Shown here: piece after piece, positions 47,574-55,996 of the stretch
How the letters are laid out: each line of letters starts with the position of its first letter
Position numbering within the stretch: the first letter of the stretch is position 1
Source of the DNA: Synechococcus lacustris
Lineage (GTDB): Bacteria > Cyanobacteriota > Cyanobacteriia > PCC-6307 > Cyanobiaceae
Assembly: GCA_903943975.1 (NCBI GenBank)
Contig: CAJAQB010000013.1
Location: 299,772-363,771 of the forward strand
Reading direction: 5' to 3'
DNA length: 64,000 nt
Translations under genes and position numbers: made by a program
Notes under the pieces: generated by a model
What the model saw: only the letters and a program-made list of their open reading frames with translations
Databases searched by the model: none
Told to the model about the DNA's origin: nothing

Positions 47574-48296
47574 ATGCAGCGCCAGAAGCTCCTGCCCTGG
47601 CTCGGGGCCGTTGGATTAGCCCTCGCCCTCCCCGCCCAGGCAGCCGGGGGTGGGGTAACGATCACCAGCTATGGCCACAGCGCCCTGTTGATCCAGGGGG
47701 GGGGCAGCACGGTGCTGGTTAATCCCTTCAAGGCGGTGGGCTGTGCCGCTGGGCTATCGGAACCCCGGGTCTCGGCCGATGTGGTGCTGGCCAGCAGCCG
47801 CCTGAAGGATGAGGGGGCAGCGGTGGCCAGTGGCCGTTTTCTGGCGACGCCCGGTTCCTACAAAGTGGCCGGTTTACGCATCGAAGGTTTTGCCGCCCCC
47901 CACGACCGGGTGGGGGGCCGTCGCTTTGGCAATGGCGTGATCTGGCGCTGGCGCCAGGGGGGTCTGGAATTCGCCCACCTGGGCGGCACGGCATCAGTGC
48001 TCAAGCCGGAGGACCTGGTGCTGCTGGGGCGCCCTGATGTTCTCATCATTGGTGTGGGCGGCGGCGCCAAGGTGTATGACGGCGCCGAGGCGGCGGCGGT
48101 GGTGAAACAACTCAACCCCCGTCGGGTGATCCCGGTGCAGTACGTGCGCAGTGGATCTGCCCCCAAGGACTGTGACCAGAGCGGCATCCAGCCGTTCCTA
48201 GACGCCCTCAAGGGCACCCCTTCCCAAAAGGTGGGTCGTGTGTTGTCTCTAACTCCGCCCCTCGGCGATACATTCAAAATTGAACTGATGCCCTGA
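47574..48296 (+). CDS. Exported MBL-fold protein lacking the usual metal motif
   Basis: 240 aa from ATG 47574. A signal peptide (WLGAVGLALALPAQA) precedes a UlaG-like metallo-beta-lactamase fold: ITSYGHSALLIQGGGSTVLVNPF and a C-terminal LNPRRVIPVQYV. In metal-binding members the strand after DVVL ends in a His-rich H-x-H-x-D-H loop; here it reads DVVLASSRLKDEG, and the later His/Asp positions are also poor. It may be a non-catalytic or differently catalytic member. Confidence 0.78.
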   Translation: MQRQKLLPWLGAVGLALALPAQAAGGGVTITSYGHSALLIQGGGSTVLVNPFKAVGCAAGLSEPRVSADVVLASSRLKDEGAAVASGRFLATPGSYKVAGLRIEGFAAPHDRVGGRRFGNGVIWRWRQGGLEFAHLGGTASVLKPEDLVLLGRPDVLIIGVGGGAKVYDGAEAAAVVKQLNPRRVIPVQYVRSGSAPKDCDQSGIQPFLDALKGTPSQKVGRVLSLTPPLGDTFKIELMP

Positions 48297-48374
48297 ATAT
48301 GGTCGCCCCCCGGGGTGATCGCCATGGCCCGTGTGTTTTGGGAGCAGCGCCGTCAAATCGGTTGCTGCCTGGCT

Positions 48375-49538
48375 TTACAGGGGGCCCTGCTGGGGCTTCT
48401 CTCCCTCGGTTTCCTCGAGGGGGCCCGCCAACCCTTCGATGGCGCCGTAGGTGTTCCAGAACTGTTGCATCTGGCTGAGGGTGCCCACACTCACCCTTAG
48501 GGCGCCATCTATCAATGGTTTGCCCGCCATGGAGCGCACCAGGATGCCCCGTTGGCGCAGGCTCGCCGCCATGGCCTCCGCCCCCAGCCGTGGCCAGATC
48601 AAGAGGTAATTGCCCCCCTCACTGTGGTGGCGCAGCCCTGCGGCCCGCAGCTGTGCCCCCAGCCAGGCCTTAGCCCGCAGCACCTCGGCCACATAGGCAT
48701 CCACATAGGCTTGGTCTTGAAGGGCCGCAAAGGCGGCGGTTACCGCAAAGCTGTTGATGTCATAGGGGCCGGTGACCCGGCTCACCCGATCCACCACCGC
48801 GGCGGCACCAATGGCGAAGCCCATGCGCAGCCCTGCCAAACCAGCGGTTTTGGCCAGGGAACGCAGCACCAGCAGATTGGGCGTGGCCTTGAAATCTGCC
48901 AGGGGCAGCACGCTGTCTCCGGTAAAGGCCTCATAGAGCTCATCCACCACGATCAGGGTCTGGGGGGCGAGGGCCGCCAGCTCGAGGATCCGTTCGGGGG
49001 CCAGCCGCGAGCCGGTGGGGTTGTTGGGATTACAGAGCAGCAACAGCCGCGGCCGCCTGCTGGTGAGGGCGCTGCGGATCGCCTCCAGGGGGAAGCGGAA
49101 GCTGTCGCCTACGTAGGGAATCGCCTCGATCGCCATGCCCTGCATCTGGGCACAGGGGCTGTAGTAACCAAAGCTGGGACTGGTGGTGAGCAGCAGATCA
49201 GCCGCGGCGCCATAGGCATGAACGGTGGCGTGAATGGCCGCGTCTACACCGTTGAACAAACCCACCTGGGCAGGCTCCAAGGGCACCGCCAGGCCAGCCA
49301 CCGTGAGATTGGCCACTAGCGCTTCCCGCAGGCCGTCGTACTCGGGATAGATGGCGTAGTGATGGGCAGGGATGGCGCGCAGGGCCTCCACCACCCGGGG
49401 GCTGGGCCCCACGGTGTTTTCGTTGAAGTCAAGGCGCAGCAGACCCCGCCTCCCCTCCAGGGGGGCGCTGTAGGCCTGGAGATTTTCCACCTCGGGGCGT
49501 GCCGGCGGGTACGCCTGGGGCGCAGCAGATCGATCCAT
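48375..49538 (-). CDS. hisC: Histidinol-phosphate aminotransferase-like enzyme
   Basis: Class I/II PLP aminotransferase of the HisC group, 387 aa. RLDFNENTVGPSPRVVEAL, TSPSFGYYSPCAQMQG, LLCNPNNPTGSRLAPE, IVVDELYEAF, and the PLP Lys in VLRSLAKTAGLAGLRMGFAIG. Another aromatic or histidinol substrate cannot be excluded. It is the last backbone gene before the accessory island; the backbone resumes with argS at 58.2 kb. Confidence 0.88.
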   Translation of the reverse strand: MDRSAAPQAYPPARPEVENLQAYSAPLEGRRGLLRLDFNENTVGPSPRVVEALRAIPAHHYAIYPEYDGLREALVANLTVAGLAVPLEPAQVGLFNGVDAAIHATVHAYGAAADLLLTTSPSFGYYSPCAQMQGMAIEAIPYVGDSFRFPLEAIRSALTSRRPRLLLLCNPNNPTGSRLAPERILELAALAPQTLIVVDELYEAFTGDSVLPLADFKATPNLLVLRSLAKTAGLAGLRMGFAIGAAAVVDRVSRVTGPYDINSFAVTAAFAALQDQAYVDAYVAEVLRAKAWLGAQLRAAGLRHHSEGGNYLLIWPRLGAEAMAASLRQRGILVRSMAGKPLIDGALRVSVGTLSQMQQFWNTYGAIEGLAGPLEETEGEKPQQGPL

Positions 49539-49609
49539 GCAACGACGCTAGGTTGCGCTGGTTAGGGTCGCCCGCCCAGAGCCAGGAACACTGACTAGCA
49601 TTTAGATGA

Positions 49610-49645
49610 TGCTGAGAGTGGTGCTGAGAGTGGTGCGGAGAGAAG
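49610..49645. repeat. 12-bp tandem repeat
   Basis: TGCTGAGAGTGG at 49610-49621 and 49622-49633, then a diverged third copy. It marks the place where GC content drops behind hisC. The surrounding 49539-49844 stretch (306 bp) holds nothing else that I can name. Confidence 0.75.
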
Positions 49646-49844
49646 CCCATGCCGTATCTGGGTTTTAGGCGGTCTTCGCAGCTACTTAGCAATGGTTCAC
49701 GGCAAGGGTTAGTTAGTAGCAGGTGGTTCAGGGAAGTGCCTAATAATTTGTTGGCCCGCTCCATTCAAATATCACAGCCACAAACTTCGTTTTGAGTTAA
49801 CAGAACATGCTCTCGGAGGGACAAATCCAAACACGAAAGAAACC

Positions 49845-50545
49845 TTGCACCGTAATACCAATAAAGACTGTTTCTATCGGGAAGAGAATTTCAAGGCAAT
49901 AATCAACTCAGCGCTAGTCGGCTTCTATCTTGTCAATAGGGAAGGGCAGGTTTTAGATGCCAATGACGCCTATTGCTCGATAGTAGGCTATAGCCATGAG
50001 GAACTGCTCAATATGGAAATAAAGGATATTGAAGATGTTGAATCGGGGGAAACGGTAGGGGAGAGGATTCAGCGAATTGCTGAGAAGGGTTCAGAGAGAT
50101 TTGAGGCAAAGCATAAACGCAAAGATGGGAATTTTGTTTTTATTGAGGCCAGTGTTCATTATTTAAAAGATGAACAAGCAATGCTTTCTGTGTTCATTCG
50201 CGATATCGTCGAGCGCAAGCAGGTGGAAACGGAATTAGGGCTTGCCGACAAAGAGCTTCTGTTTCAGAATGCAGAGAAAGAAAAACGTGCAGCGGAATCG
50301 GTGAAAAATGGGATGGGAGCGGTTATCCACGCGGATTGAAAGGCGAGCAAATTCCACTGGAGGCCCGTCTCTTTGCGATAGTAGATGTATGGGATGCCCT
50401 CCGCTCCGATCGTCCATATCGTGAAGGTTGGTCAAAGGAGAAAGTGGCCGAACATATCAAGTCACGATCTGGAACACATTTCGAGCCAAAGGCAGTGGAA
50501 CTGTTTTTGAATATGCTGAATGAAGATGAAAAAAATGCGGGCTAA
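49845..50545 (+). pseudogene. PAS/HD-GYP phosphodiesterase gene, internally deleted and frameshifted
   Basis: A PAS domain (FKAIINSALVGFYLVNREGQ, SIVGYSHEELL, FVFIEASVHYL, SVFIRDIVERKQ) is read from TTG 49845 and stops at 50339. From 50303, in another frame, the sequence encodes EKWDGSGYPRGLKGEQIPLEARLFAIVDVWDALRSDRPYR and on to 50545, which is the C-terminal third of an HD-GYP domain. The part between, with the HD residues and most metal ligands, is missing. The parent would have been a cyclic-di-GMP phosphodiesterase with a PAS sensor; this copy cannot be active. The PAS part might still be translated. Confidence 0.85.
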
Positions 50546-50552
50546 TAAAGCG

Positions 50553-50877
50553 AGACATCTGCCAGTTGCGGAAACCGTTGGCTGGTAGTCATCGCCTCAT
50601 AATCGCAGCCTCATAATTCACAACGTATAGGGCTGACTTCCCAGCTTATAATAGCCGCCTCAAAAGTTACGCTCTGTTTCCCAAGCCCTTGGCGGTCTAT
50701 TAATGGTGAGAGTTAGGCTAGTTCTTGATAGTACAGCTCTCACCTTTGTCATCGCAGCAAACATAGCGCTGTTCACCATTGATGAGCTTGTATCCGCACT
50801 TGGCGGCAGTGGCAGGCAGAAGGTTCATCAGAATAACTGATGACATCAGGGATGCCGTCAGGGTAATGATGCCCAGA
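50553..50877 (-). repeat. Long inverted repeat, left copy (IR-A)
   Basis: Reverse complement of 55551-55862, about 90% identical by eye over ~310 bp. IR-A has about 14 extra bases near 50585-50605 where CCTCATAAT is duplicated. It carries the small-peptide remnant at 50718-50846 and borders the 50.9-55.5 kb core. A third, weaker partial match (~45 bp) lies near 56415-56460. Confidence 0.92.
50718..50846 (-). pseudogene. Small CC-peptide gene, copy A, lacking the normal start
   Basis: The frame ending at 50718 encodes MSSVILMNLLPATAAKCGYK, then LINGEQRYVCCDDKGESC and TIKN, from ATG 50846. It is nearly the same as the 54-aa peptide of copy B, but homology to the first codons is lost at the repeat border and the upstream frame closes with TGA without an ATG, GTG or TTG. 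It may be expressed from the internal ATG or be dead. Pattern C-x5-N-G-x5-C-C retained. Confidence 0.6.
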
Positions 50878-51107
50878 AGCTGGCGTCAACCCGCAGTGGT
50901 TTGGATTAACAAGCCACCAGATGAGGAATCAAGCCCTTCCTCCTACCATTAGTGAAGGCCTCCTAATCGGCTGCCCAAGGCTGTCACCTTTCCTGAAAGT
51001 CACCGCCGCCGGGACAGGTGATATGGGCGATGTATGAATGAGTACATGCCAAACTTAATATCCAGCTGAGGGTTGTGCGGCAAGGATGTTACGGTGCCAG
51101 GCTGTAC
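50878..51107. other. Intergenic, nothing recognised
   Basis: Between IR-A and the end of the one-TM protein gene. No convincing coding frame, RNA or repeat was seen in this 230-bp AT-balanced stretch. Confidence 0.5.
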
Positions 51108-52196
51108 TCACTTTGACATTTGAAGATCCTTGAAATCATATTTCATAGGAGTAGAGAAGGCAACAGATTGATCTGGCCCAAGTGAATTGCATTCATTATT
51201 ATTGGTTGCTCGCTTGGATGCAGGGTTGATGATTCTGCTATCATTCAAGTACTTGACGTAATCTAAGTTGCTTGGCTTGTCCTTCATTATTATGCCTTGA
51301 TTGGTGAATCCCAGGGCCAGCAATGATATCTGGCCTGAGGAATTATCTGAAGGGGACTCGGCTTCATGGTCACGCATAAGTGCTACACGCATGCCGTCTG
51401 ACAATGGCATATTGTCTATTAGTGGCAAATCAGATTCGTCAATCATGAAGGAACGTTTGATTACCGAATTTTTTCCTGTAGCAATGTCGCGCCTAAAGGC
51501 GGTTACTTCTACCAAGGCGCCATTCTCAAGAAAATTCTGATTACCGCTGGACTTGTTGGGCTCAATCCCAATATACTTCACTTGAAATGGCAGCCGAAGC
51601 GCACTTGGTGAGCCTGAAGTGTCTTCTTTGCAATAGGTAAGTGTGAGCCGCTTGACTTTGCCCTTTTTAAGCACGAATCTTTCCTGGTCTCCAGAAATTA
51701 GGAGCGAAGCAGTTTGCCGGGCTGCAGCCTCTCTGAGCGCAATTGAAAGCCTATCTAATAAGCCTTTGTATCTACTTGGATCTTGCCTGAAGTCAACAAG
51801 TAAATCATTGATTATAGGTGTAAGAGTCAGAGTCTCGCTAAAGTTATAGACTAAAAGTTCAAGGAAGAATAGCTTCTGTTTGGGATCCCCTCGATTGGCG
51901 CTACTTTCATATTTTTCAAGCAATTTAGAAAACATACTTGATTTGAGGTCTGAATCAGACTTTTCACGCGCATTGGTAAGTTGAAGTGAAATTCGCTTAT
52001 TTTCTAATATGTCATTCTGCCTCTTGATGGAGGCATCAAGGGCCCCGCCGGCAGCCCACAGTGTCAGCGGCACGATAATTACACCACTTAGGCTTGCGAT
52101 TACTGGTAGCTTGTCCCATATATCCTTCGCTTTGGCAGGCGAAGAATTTACAATAGAGGTTGGTGGATTGGTTTTGTCCTCTTCTAGGGCACACAT
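51108..52196 (-). CDS. One-TM protein of unknown function in the island core
   Basis: 362 aa from ATG 52196. Residues 1-29 are polar; ~30-53 form a membrane helix (LPVIASLSGVIIVPLTLWAAGGAL). A probable coiled coil follows (IKRQNDILENKRISLQLTNAREKSDSDLKSSMFSKLLEKYES), then a helical part and a C-terminal part with beta character. No family was recognised. AT-rich relative to backbone genes. It lies downstream of the 52.4-kb small-peptide gene on the same strand, with a strong hairpin between them, so the two may be co-expressed. Confidence 0.7.
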   Translation of the reverse strand: MCALEEDKTNPPTSIVNSSPAKAKDIWDKLPVIASLSGVIIVPLTLWAAGGALDASIKRQNDILENKRISLQLTNAREKSDSDLKSSMFSKLLEKYESSANRGDPKQKLFFLELLVYNFSETLTLTPIINDLLVDFRQDPSRYKGLLDRLSIALREAAARQTASLLISGDQERFVLKKGKVKRLTLTYCKEDTSGSPSALRLPFQVKYIGIEPNKSSGNQNFLENGALVEVTAFRRDIATGKNSVIKRSFMIDESDLPLIDNMPLSDGMRVALMRDHEAESPSDNSSGQISLLALGFTNQGIIMKDKPSNLDYVKYLNDSRIINPASKRATNNNECNSLGPDQSVAFSTPMKYDFKDLQMSK

Positions 52197-52278
52197 TCCA
52201 ATCCCTGCCTGCGTTAATGCTATTTAAATAAATTGTAAGTCTGCTAATGCCAATATGGATGACGCGTCGGCAGCGGAT

Positions 52279-52324
52279 CAGCGCCTCTTCTGCATCGCAG
52301 GGGGGTGATGCAGAAGAGGCGCTG
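52279..52324. repeat. Perfect 18-bp stem hairpin with 10-nt loop
   Basis: Arms 52279-52296 (CAGCGCCTCTTCTGCATC) and 52307-52324 are exact reverse complements; the loop is G-rich. No T run follows on either strand, so it is not a standard terminator. It lies between the small-peptide gene (52372-52590) and the one-TM protein gene on the minus strand and could process, stabilise or attenuate their transcript. Confidence 0.93.
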
Positions 52325-52371
52325 CACGAGTTATGAAAACAATGCCATCTGTACAAGTTGCTGTAAAAGTA

Positions 52372-52566
52372 TTATTGGTATACCCAGCAATCATTGGCCG
52401 ATCTGCAGCACTCGATAAATGTCTTTCCGTTTCTGGTTACTTGTTTGCATACAGGCGGAGACTGAGTTATGGTTTTAATTGTATCAGTGTGGCCAAGCGT
52501 TAGCCAGCCAGCTGCTAGCACGCTGGAGCATGCAAGGGCAGTGATTAGACAATGGATTGGTTTCAT
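52372..52566 (-). CDS. Small exported CC-peptide, diverged member
   Basis: 64 aa from ATG 52566 (MKPIHCLITALACSSVLAAG is a good signal peptide); ATG 52590 would add eight residues. The mature part ends CKQVTRNGKTFIECCRSAND then CWVYQ. Cys, Asn-Gly and Cys-Cys have the same spacing, C-x5-N-G-x5-C-C, as in the peptides of the two flanking inverted repeats, although the rest differs. An additional Cys near the end could pair. Function unknown; a secreted peptide or a small periplasmic protein. Confidence 0.65.
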   Translation of the reverse strand: MKPIHCLITALACSSVLAAGWLTLGHTDTIKTITQSPPVCKQVTRNGKTFIECCRSANDCWVYQ

Positions 52567-52856
52567 CCGATTTCTGGTAACTACTGCCATTTAAGTACTC
52601 TGATCCCTCTGGGCAAGTGTGTAGCTAGTGAAACTGACCGCGCCCATTGTTATCCTATGCCCCGCAAGCTGCGGTGGGGTTGCAGGGTCTCTTCTGAACG
52701 ATAGGGTGGCAACTGCCAATCGATTCTGCTTGCTCCCTGCAAAGCCTGTCTGATGCAGATTAGGCGCTGCTCTGCTGTGCTTTTGCGGTGTCCTGGATTC
52801 TCAGAAGGGGCTTATATTTTTCAGGCCGTTGAGCAATTCTTGGCGTAGGTTCATTT

Positions 52857-53768
52857 ATGACATCGTCGCCAATTGCTCCTTCCCTTGGCTGGCTTCGCGA
52901 CTATCCCGACGTTCGCGATATCACCGCCACCAGTGAAAAGGTCCCCGACCGCCTCAAGGGGACTGGCCAGCGCGCCGTGCGCGAGATGCTTGCCCAGGTG
53001 CCGCTCGCCCCGTCCCCAGCCAGCCTTGCGTCCACGGTGGATCTGCGCCCCTGGTTCTCTCCCGTAGAGAATCAACTGAACCTGGGCTCCTGCACCGCCA
53101 ACGCCGGTGTGGGCCTGGTGGAGTACTTCGAGCGGCGGGCCCTTGGCCAACACGTAGACGCCTCTCGGCTGTTCCTCTACAAGACAACGCGCAACCTGCT
53201 GCATTGGACCGGGGACACGGGAGCCTTCCTGCGCACGACGATCGCGGCCCTGACCCTCTTCGGGGTACCGCCGGAGGAGCACTACCGCTACGTGGTCGCC
53301 GATTTTGATAAGGAACCGCCGGCATTTGCCTATGCCTACGCCCAGAGGTACCGGGCGATTACTTACTACCGCCATGATCCGCCCGGCACCTCTCGCGCGG
53401 CTCTGCTTAACACGATCAAAACCTATCTGGCCAGCGGTCTACCCTCGATCTTTGGTTTCACCGTCTACTCCTCCTACGTTCAGGCAAGCAGCACCGGGGC
53501 CTTCCCCTACCCCACCCCTGGGGAGCAGATCACCGGCGGCCATGCCGTGGTGGCCGTGGGCTATGACGACAATCGCATTGTCCGAAACACCAACCCCGGT
53601 GGCATCCAGACCACCGGGGCCCTGCTGATCCGCAACTCCTGGGGGACCGGCTGGGGCCAGGCAGGTTATGGCTGGCTTCCCTACCGCTTCGTGCTTGACG
53701 GCCTAGCGGTCGACTGGTGGTCGGTGCTTAAGCAGGAGTGGGTCGACACCAAACAGTTCGGCCTCTAG
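52857..53768 (+). CDS. Papain-like C1 family cysteine protease
   Basis: 303 aa from ATG 52857. Catalytic residues in standard order: Cys in NLGSCTANAGVGLVEYF, His in ITGGHAVVAVGYDD, Asn in LLIRNSWGTGWGQAGYGWLPY; the Gln of the oxyanion hole is in VENQLNLGSC. No signal peptide and almost no propeptide: the domain is preceded by about 60 residues starting SLGWLRDYPDVRD. Likely cytoplasmic. GC-richer than the genes on either side, so it arrived from elsewhere or is under different selection. Convergent with the alpha/beta hydrolase gene. Confidence 0.92.
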   Translation: MTSSPIAPSLGWLRDYPDVRDITATSEKVPDRLKGTGQRAVREMLAQVPLAPSPASLASTVDLRPWFSPVENQLNLGSCTANAGVGLVEYFERRALGQHVDASRLFLYKTTRNLLHWTGDTGAFLRTTIAALTLFGVPPEEHYRYVVADFDKEPPAFAYAYAQRYRAITYYRHDPPGTSRAALLNTIKTYLASGLPSIFGFTVYSSYVQASSTGAFPYPTPGEQITGGHAVVAVGYDDNRIVRNTNPGGIQTTGALLIRNSWGTGWGQAGYGWLPYRFVLDGLAVDWWSVLKQEWVDTKQFGL

Positions 53769-53775
53769 TCGGCCC

Positions 53776-55230
53776 CTATTGCCTTGCTTTGTCTTCTAGG
53801 GGCTCCAGATGGCAAACTTTTGCCTGATTACCGCTGACCGTAAGATCTCTATTGACACGGAATTCGACGAAGGTGGTGGTATAGGGCATCGTCAGCACAA
53901 ACTCTTTGTTGTCAGGCTTTAGCCACTTAGTAAGATCTACGGTCAATTCTGACATTCCAGTTATTGTGTTCTCACTCGAAGCAGGGCCTTCCAATTGCTG
54001 CGCAACATAGACTACGTAGCTTGAGTTTGTGTTCATGTATAGATTCATCTTGAAGGCTTCGATGTTTTCTAGCACCTGTTTGTCATCAAGGCCGGCTTCT
54101 GTGAGATTGAGGTGAAGGCATCGATAGCTTTTGTCTTTCTCGTAGGGATGCAGGTCGTCAACATTTACAGCTTTGTACGAAAATTGATTTTTCATCTTGA
54201 CGACGAGACCGATGGTCCAGTCATTCACCCCGTCTCCGCGTTCGTCAACAACTCGAATAACGAACTGCTGCCAGCTGGCTGGTGGTTCTTGGCTGCCACG
54301 GGCATCCTTTGCTGCTTTAGTTGCTTTTTCATTCCATGCATTGAAGTCTTTGTCCTCCTTCACATCTAGGGCTTCTGAAACAAGGCTGACTATGCTATCA
54401 GTAGATTTTGGCTTCATGATCGTGCCATGATTAAGCCTGGGCCAAAGCACCACGATGTTGTCCTGATTGCTCCATTCGGAAACTTTGGTGATCATGCCAT
54501 TTGCTGCACCAGTGTTGATGGATGGTTCCGTCCTCTCCGTGTAATCAAATAAGAGGCGCCGGCTGTTCAGGGTTGCACCCGCCCAGCGCACCACCCCATC
54601 TGAACCATCGATCTTTGTTCCCACAACTCCTGTAAAGAAATCGGCCACTTCTCCCAAGCCCGAGTCCCCGCAAATCGTGAATACGTACGGGCTATCTGGT
54701 CCTTTTTTGAACCTATCCGTATTGCCATCGCCAAACATGTCTCTTTCTGCTAAGTCCCATGTGAAACGGCTTGCCAGCTCCAAAGCAAGCAATACTTCGT
54801 CTCCAGCTTCCATAAAATCCGGACCAAAATCCTTGCTCCCTTTCAGTAACGCGCCCATCCAGCTTCGTCCCTTGTGAGCCACAGGTGATCCGTTTGTAGC
54901 CGGCGCGAGTGCAACAAGGTGGCGCAAGCGATTGGGCCGTCCTTTCATCGAGGCAAACCTAGTCAGCCATGCTCGGATAACTAACATGCCTGTTGAATGC
55001 ACGATGGCGTCAAAGGGCTCATCGGTTGCAAGTCCGGCCTCTTTCGCCAGTGCTCGGTCAAATCCCTCAGCAATATCCCGAATCGTGACCTCGTTTGCCA
55101 GGCTTACATAGTTGAGTAGATGTACCTTGGCAGGATCGAGATTTCGCTTCTGGATTAAGGCCTCTCGCCAGAGCTTGAAGCCTTTAGAGCTATCGGAATA
55201 TCCATGGATTAGCACGAGTGGAATAGTCAT
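53776..55230 (-). CDS. Alpha/beta hydrolase, lipase-like, with C-terminal extension
   Basis: 484 aa from ATG 55230. N-terminal strand and oxyanion motif LVLIHGYSDSSKGF; nucleophile Ser in FDAIVHSTGMLVIRAWL (G/V-H-S-x-G type); acid probably in KIDGSDGVVRWAGA; His in WPRLNHGTIMKP. The layout resembles PGAP1-like and triacylglycerol-lipase-like hydrolases acting on lipids or esters. Residues ~310-484 form a separate beta-rich part of unknown role. No signal peptide. Ends 8 bp from the protease gene end, so the two are tail to tail. Confidence 0.82.
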   Translation of the reverse strand: MTIPLVLIHGYSDSSKGFKLWREALIQKRNLDPAKVHLLNYVSLANEVTIRDIAEGFDRALAKEAGLATDEPFDAIVHSTGMLVIRAWLTRFASMKGRPNRLRHLVALAPATNGSPVAHKGRSWMGALLKGSKDFGPDFMEAGDEVLLALELASRFTWDLAERDMFGDGNTDRFKKGPDSPYVFTICGDSGLGEVADFFTGVVGTKIDGSDGVVRWAGATLNSRRLLFDYTERTEPSINTGAANGMITKVSEWSNQDNIVVLWPRLNHGTIMKPKSTDSIVSLVSEALDVKEDKDFNAWNEKATKAAKDARGSQEPPASWQQFVIRVVDERGDGVNDWTIGLVVKMKNQFSYKAVNVDDLHPYEKDKSYRCLHLNLTEAGLDDKQVLENIEAFKMNLYMNTNSSYVVYVAQQLEGPASSENTITGMSELTVDLTKWLKPDNKEFVLTMPYTTTFVEFRVNRDLTVSGNQAKVCHLEPLEDKARQ

Positions 55231-55545
55231 TGAGGGTTGTCAGTTAACCTTTTATTAGCCAGTGGCACGGCATGTAGTTGACAACTAATAGATATCTTAA
55301 TGGTTTGCTGCCCTCCCCCCTGTCAGCAAGCTTGATTCCTCAAGTGCTGGGGGAGCCGAGGCGGGAAGTGGAACTGATTTCACCTTAAACTAAGGATTTC
55401 CTGAGACTTGAAGGATCCCTGTGACTGGCATGGGTTCTGTTCGTCGCGGGGGGCAAAGTGGTTGGCTCGTACCTATTATTGTCGAAATGATTTAGGTCCA
55501 CCTCTATGTCTTATAGGGATGGTAAAAATTTAGTCTAGTAGGCGA
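55231..55545. other. Intergenic, nothing recognised
   Basis: 315 bp between the hydrolase start and the small-peptide gene of IR-B. Presumably contains both promoters, reading outward; no clear element can be assigned. Confidence 0.5.
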
Positions 55546-55710
55546 ATGAGTCTGGGTATCATTGCCCTGACGGCATCCCTGATGTCATCAGTTATTCAGA
55601 TGGACCTTCTGCCTGCCACTGCCTCCAAGTGCGGATACAAGCTCATCAATGGTGAGCAGCGCTATATTTGCTGCGATGGCAAAGGTGAGAACTATACGAT
55701 CAAGAACTAG
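55546..55710 (+). CDS. Small exported CC-peptide, copy B
   Basis: 54 aa from ATG 55546: hydrophobic MSLGIIALTASLMSSVIQMD, an ATA-S cleavage-like region, then CGYKLINGEQRYICCDGKGE and NYTIKN. Mature length would be about 26-28 residues with three Cys in the pattern C-x5-N-G-x5-C-C. It lies within IR-B, reading away from the island core. Conserved coding in both repeat copies (most differences are silent or conservative) argues that it is or was a real gene. No described family is recognised. Confidence 0.62.
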   Translation: MSLGIIALTASLMSSVIQMDLLPATASKCGYKLINGEQRYICCDGKGENYTIKN

Positions 55711-55862
55711 CCTAACTCTCACTATTGATAGACCGCCAAGGGTTTGGGAAACAGAGCGTAACTTTTGATGCGGCTATTTTAAGCTGGGAAGTCAGCCTTG
55801 TCCGTTGTGAATTATGAGGCTATGACTACCAGCCAACGGTTTCCGCAACTGGCAGATGTCTG
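55551..55862 (+). repeat. Long inverted repeat, right copy (IR-B)
   Basis: Reverse complement of IR-A (50553-50877), about 5 kb apart. Homology starts just inside the peptide gene (TCTGGG) and ends at AGATGTCTGG. No terminal dinucleotide or target duplication was recognised. Confidence 0.92.
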
Positions 55863-55996
55863 GCTTTGTGAGCCCAGCTGCCTGTTGAGCCAGCCGTTAG
55901 CCGCATGGCTGAGGGGAAAGAGGTAGGGCAGTCAGCATGTTTATGGTCTTCTCTGAGATTTCTGGCTAAAATGGGCAGTATGGCAGCAAAGGAGTT

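Noticed and set aside
52279..52324. Rho-independent terminator
   Set aside because: The hairpin is perfect, but neither strand has a T run after it.
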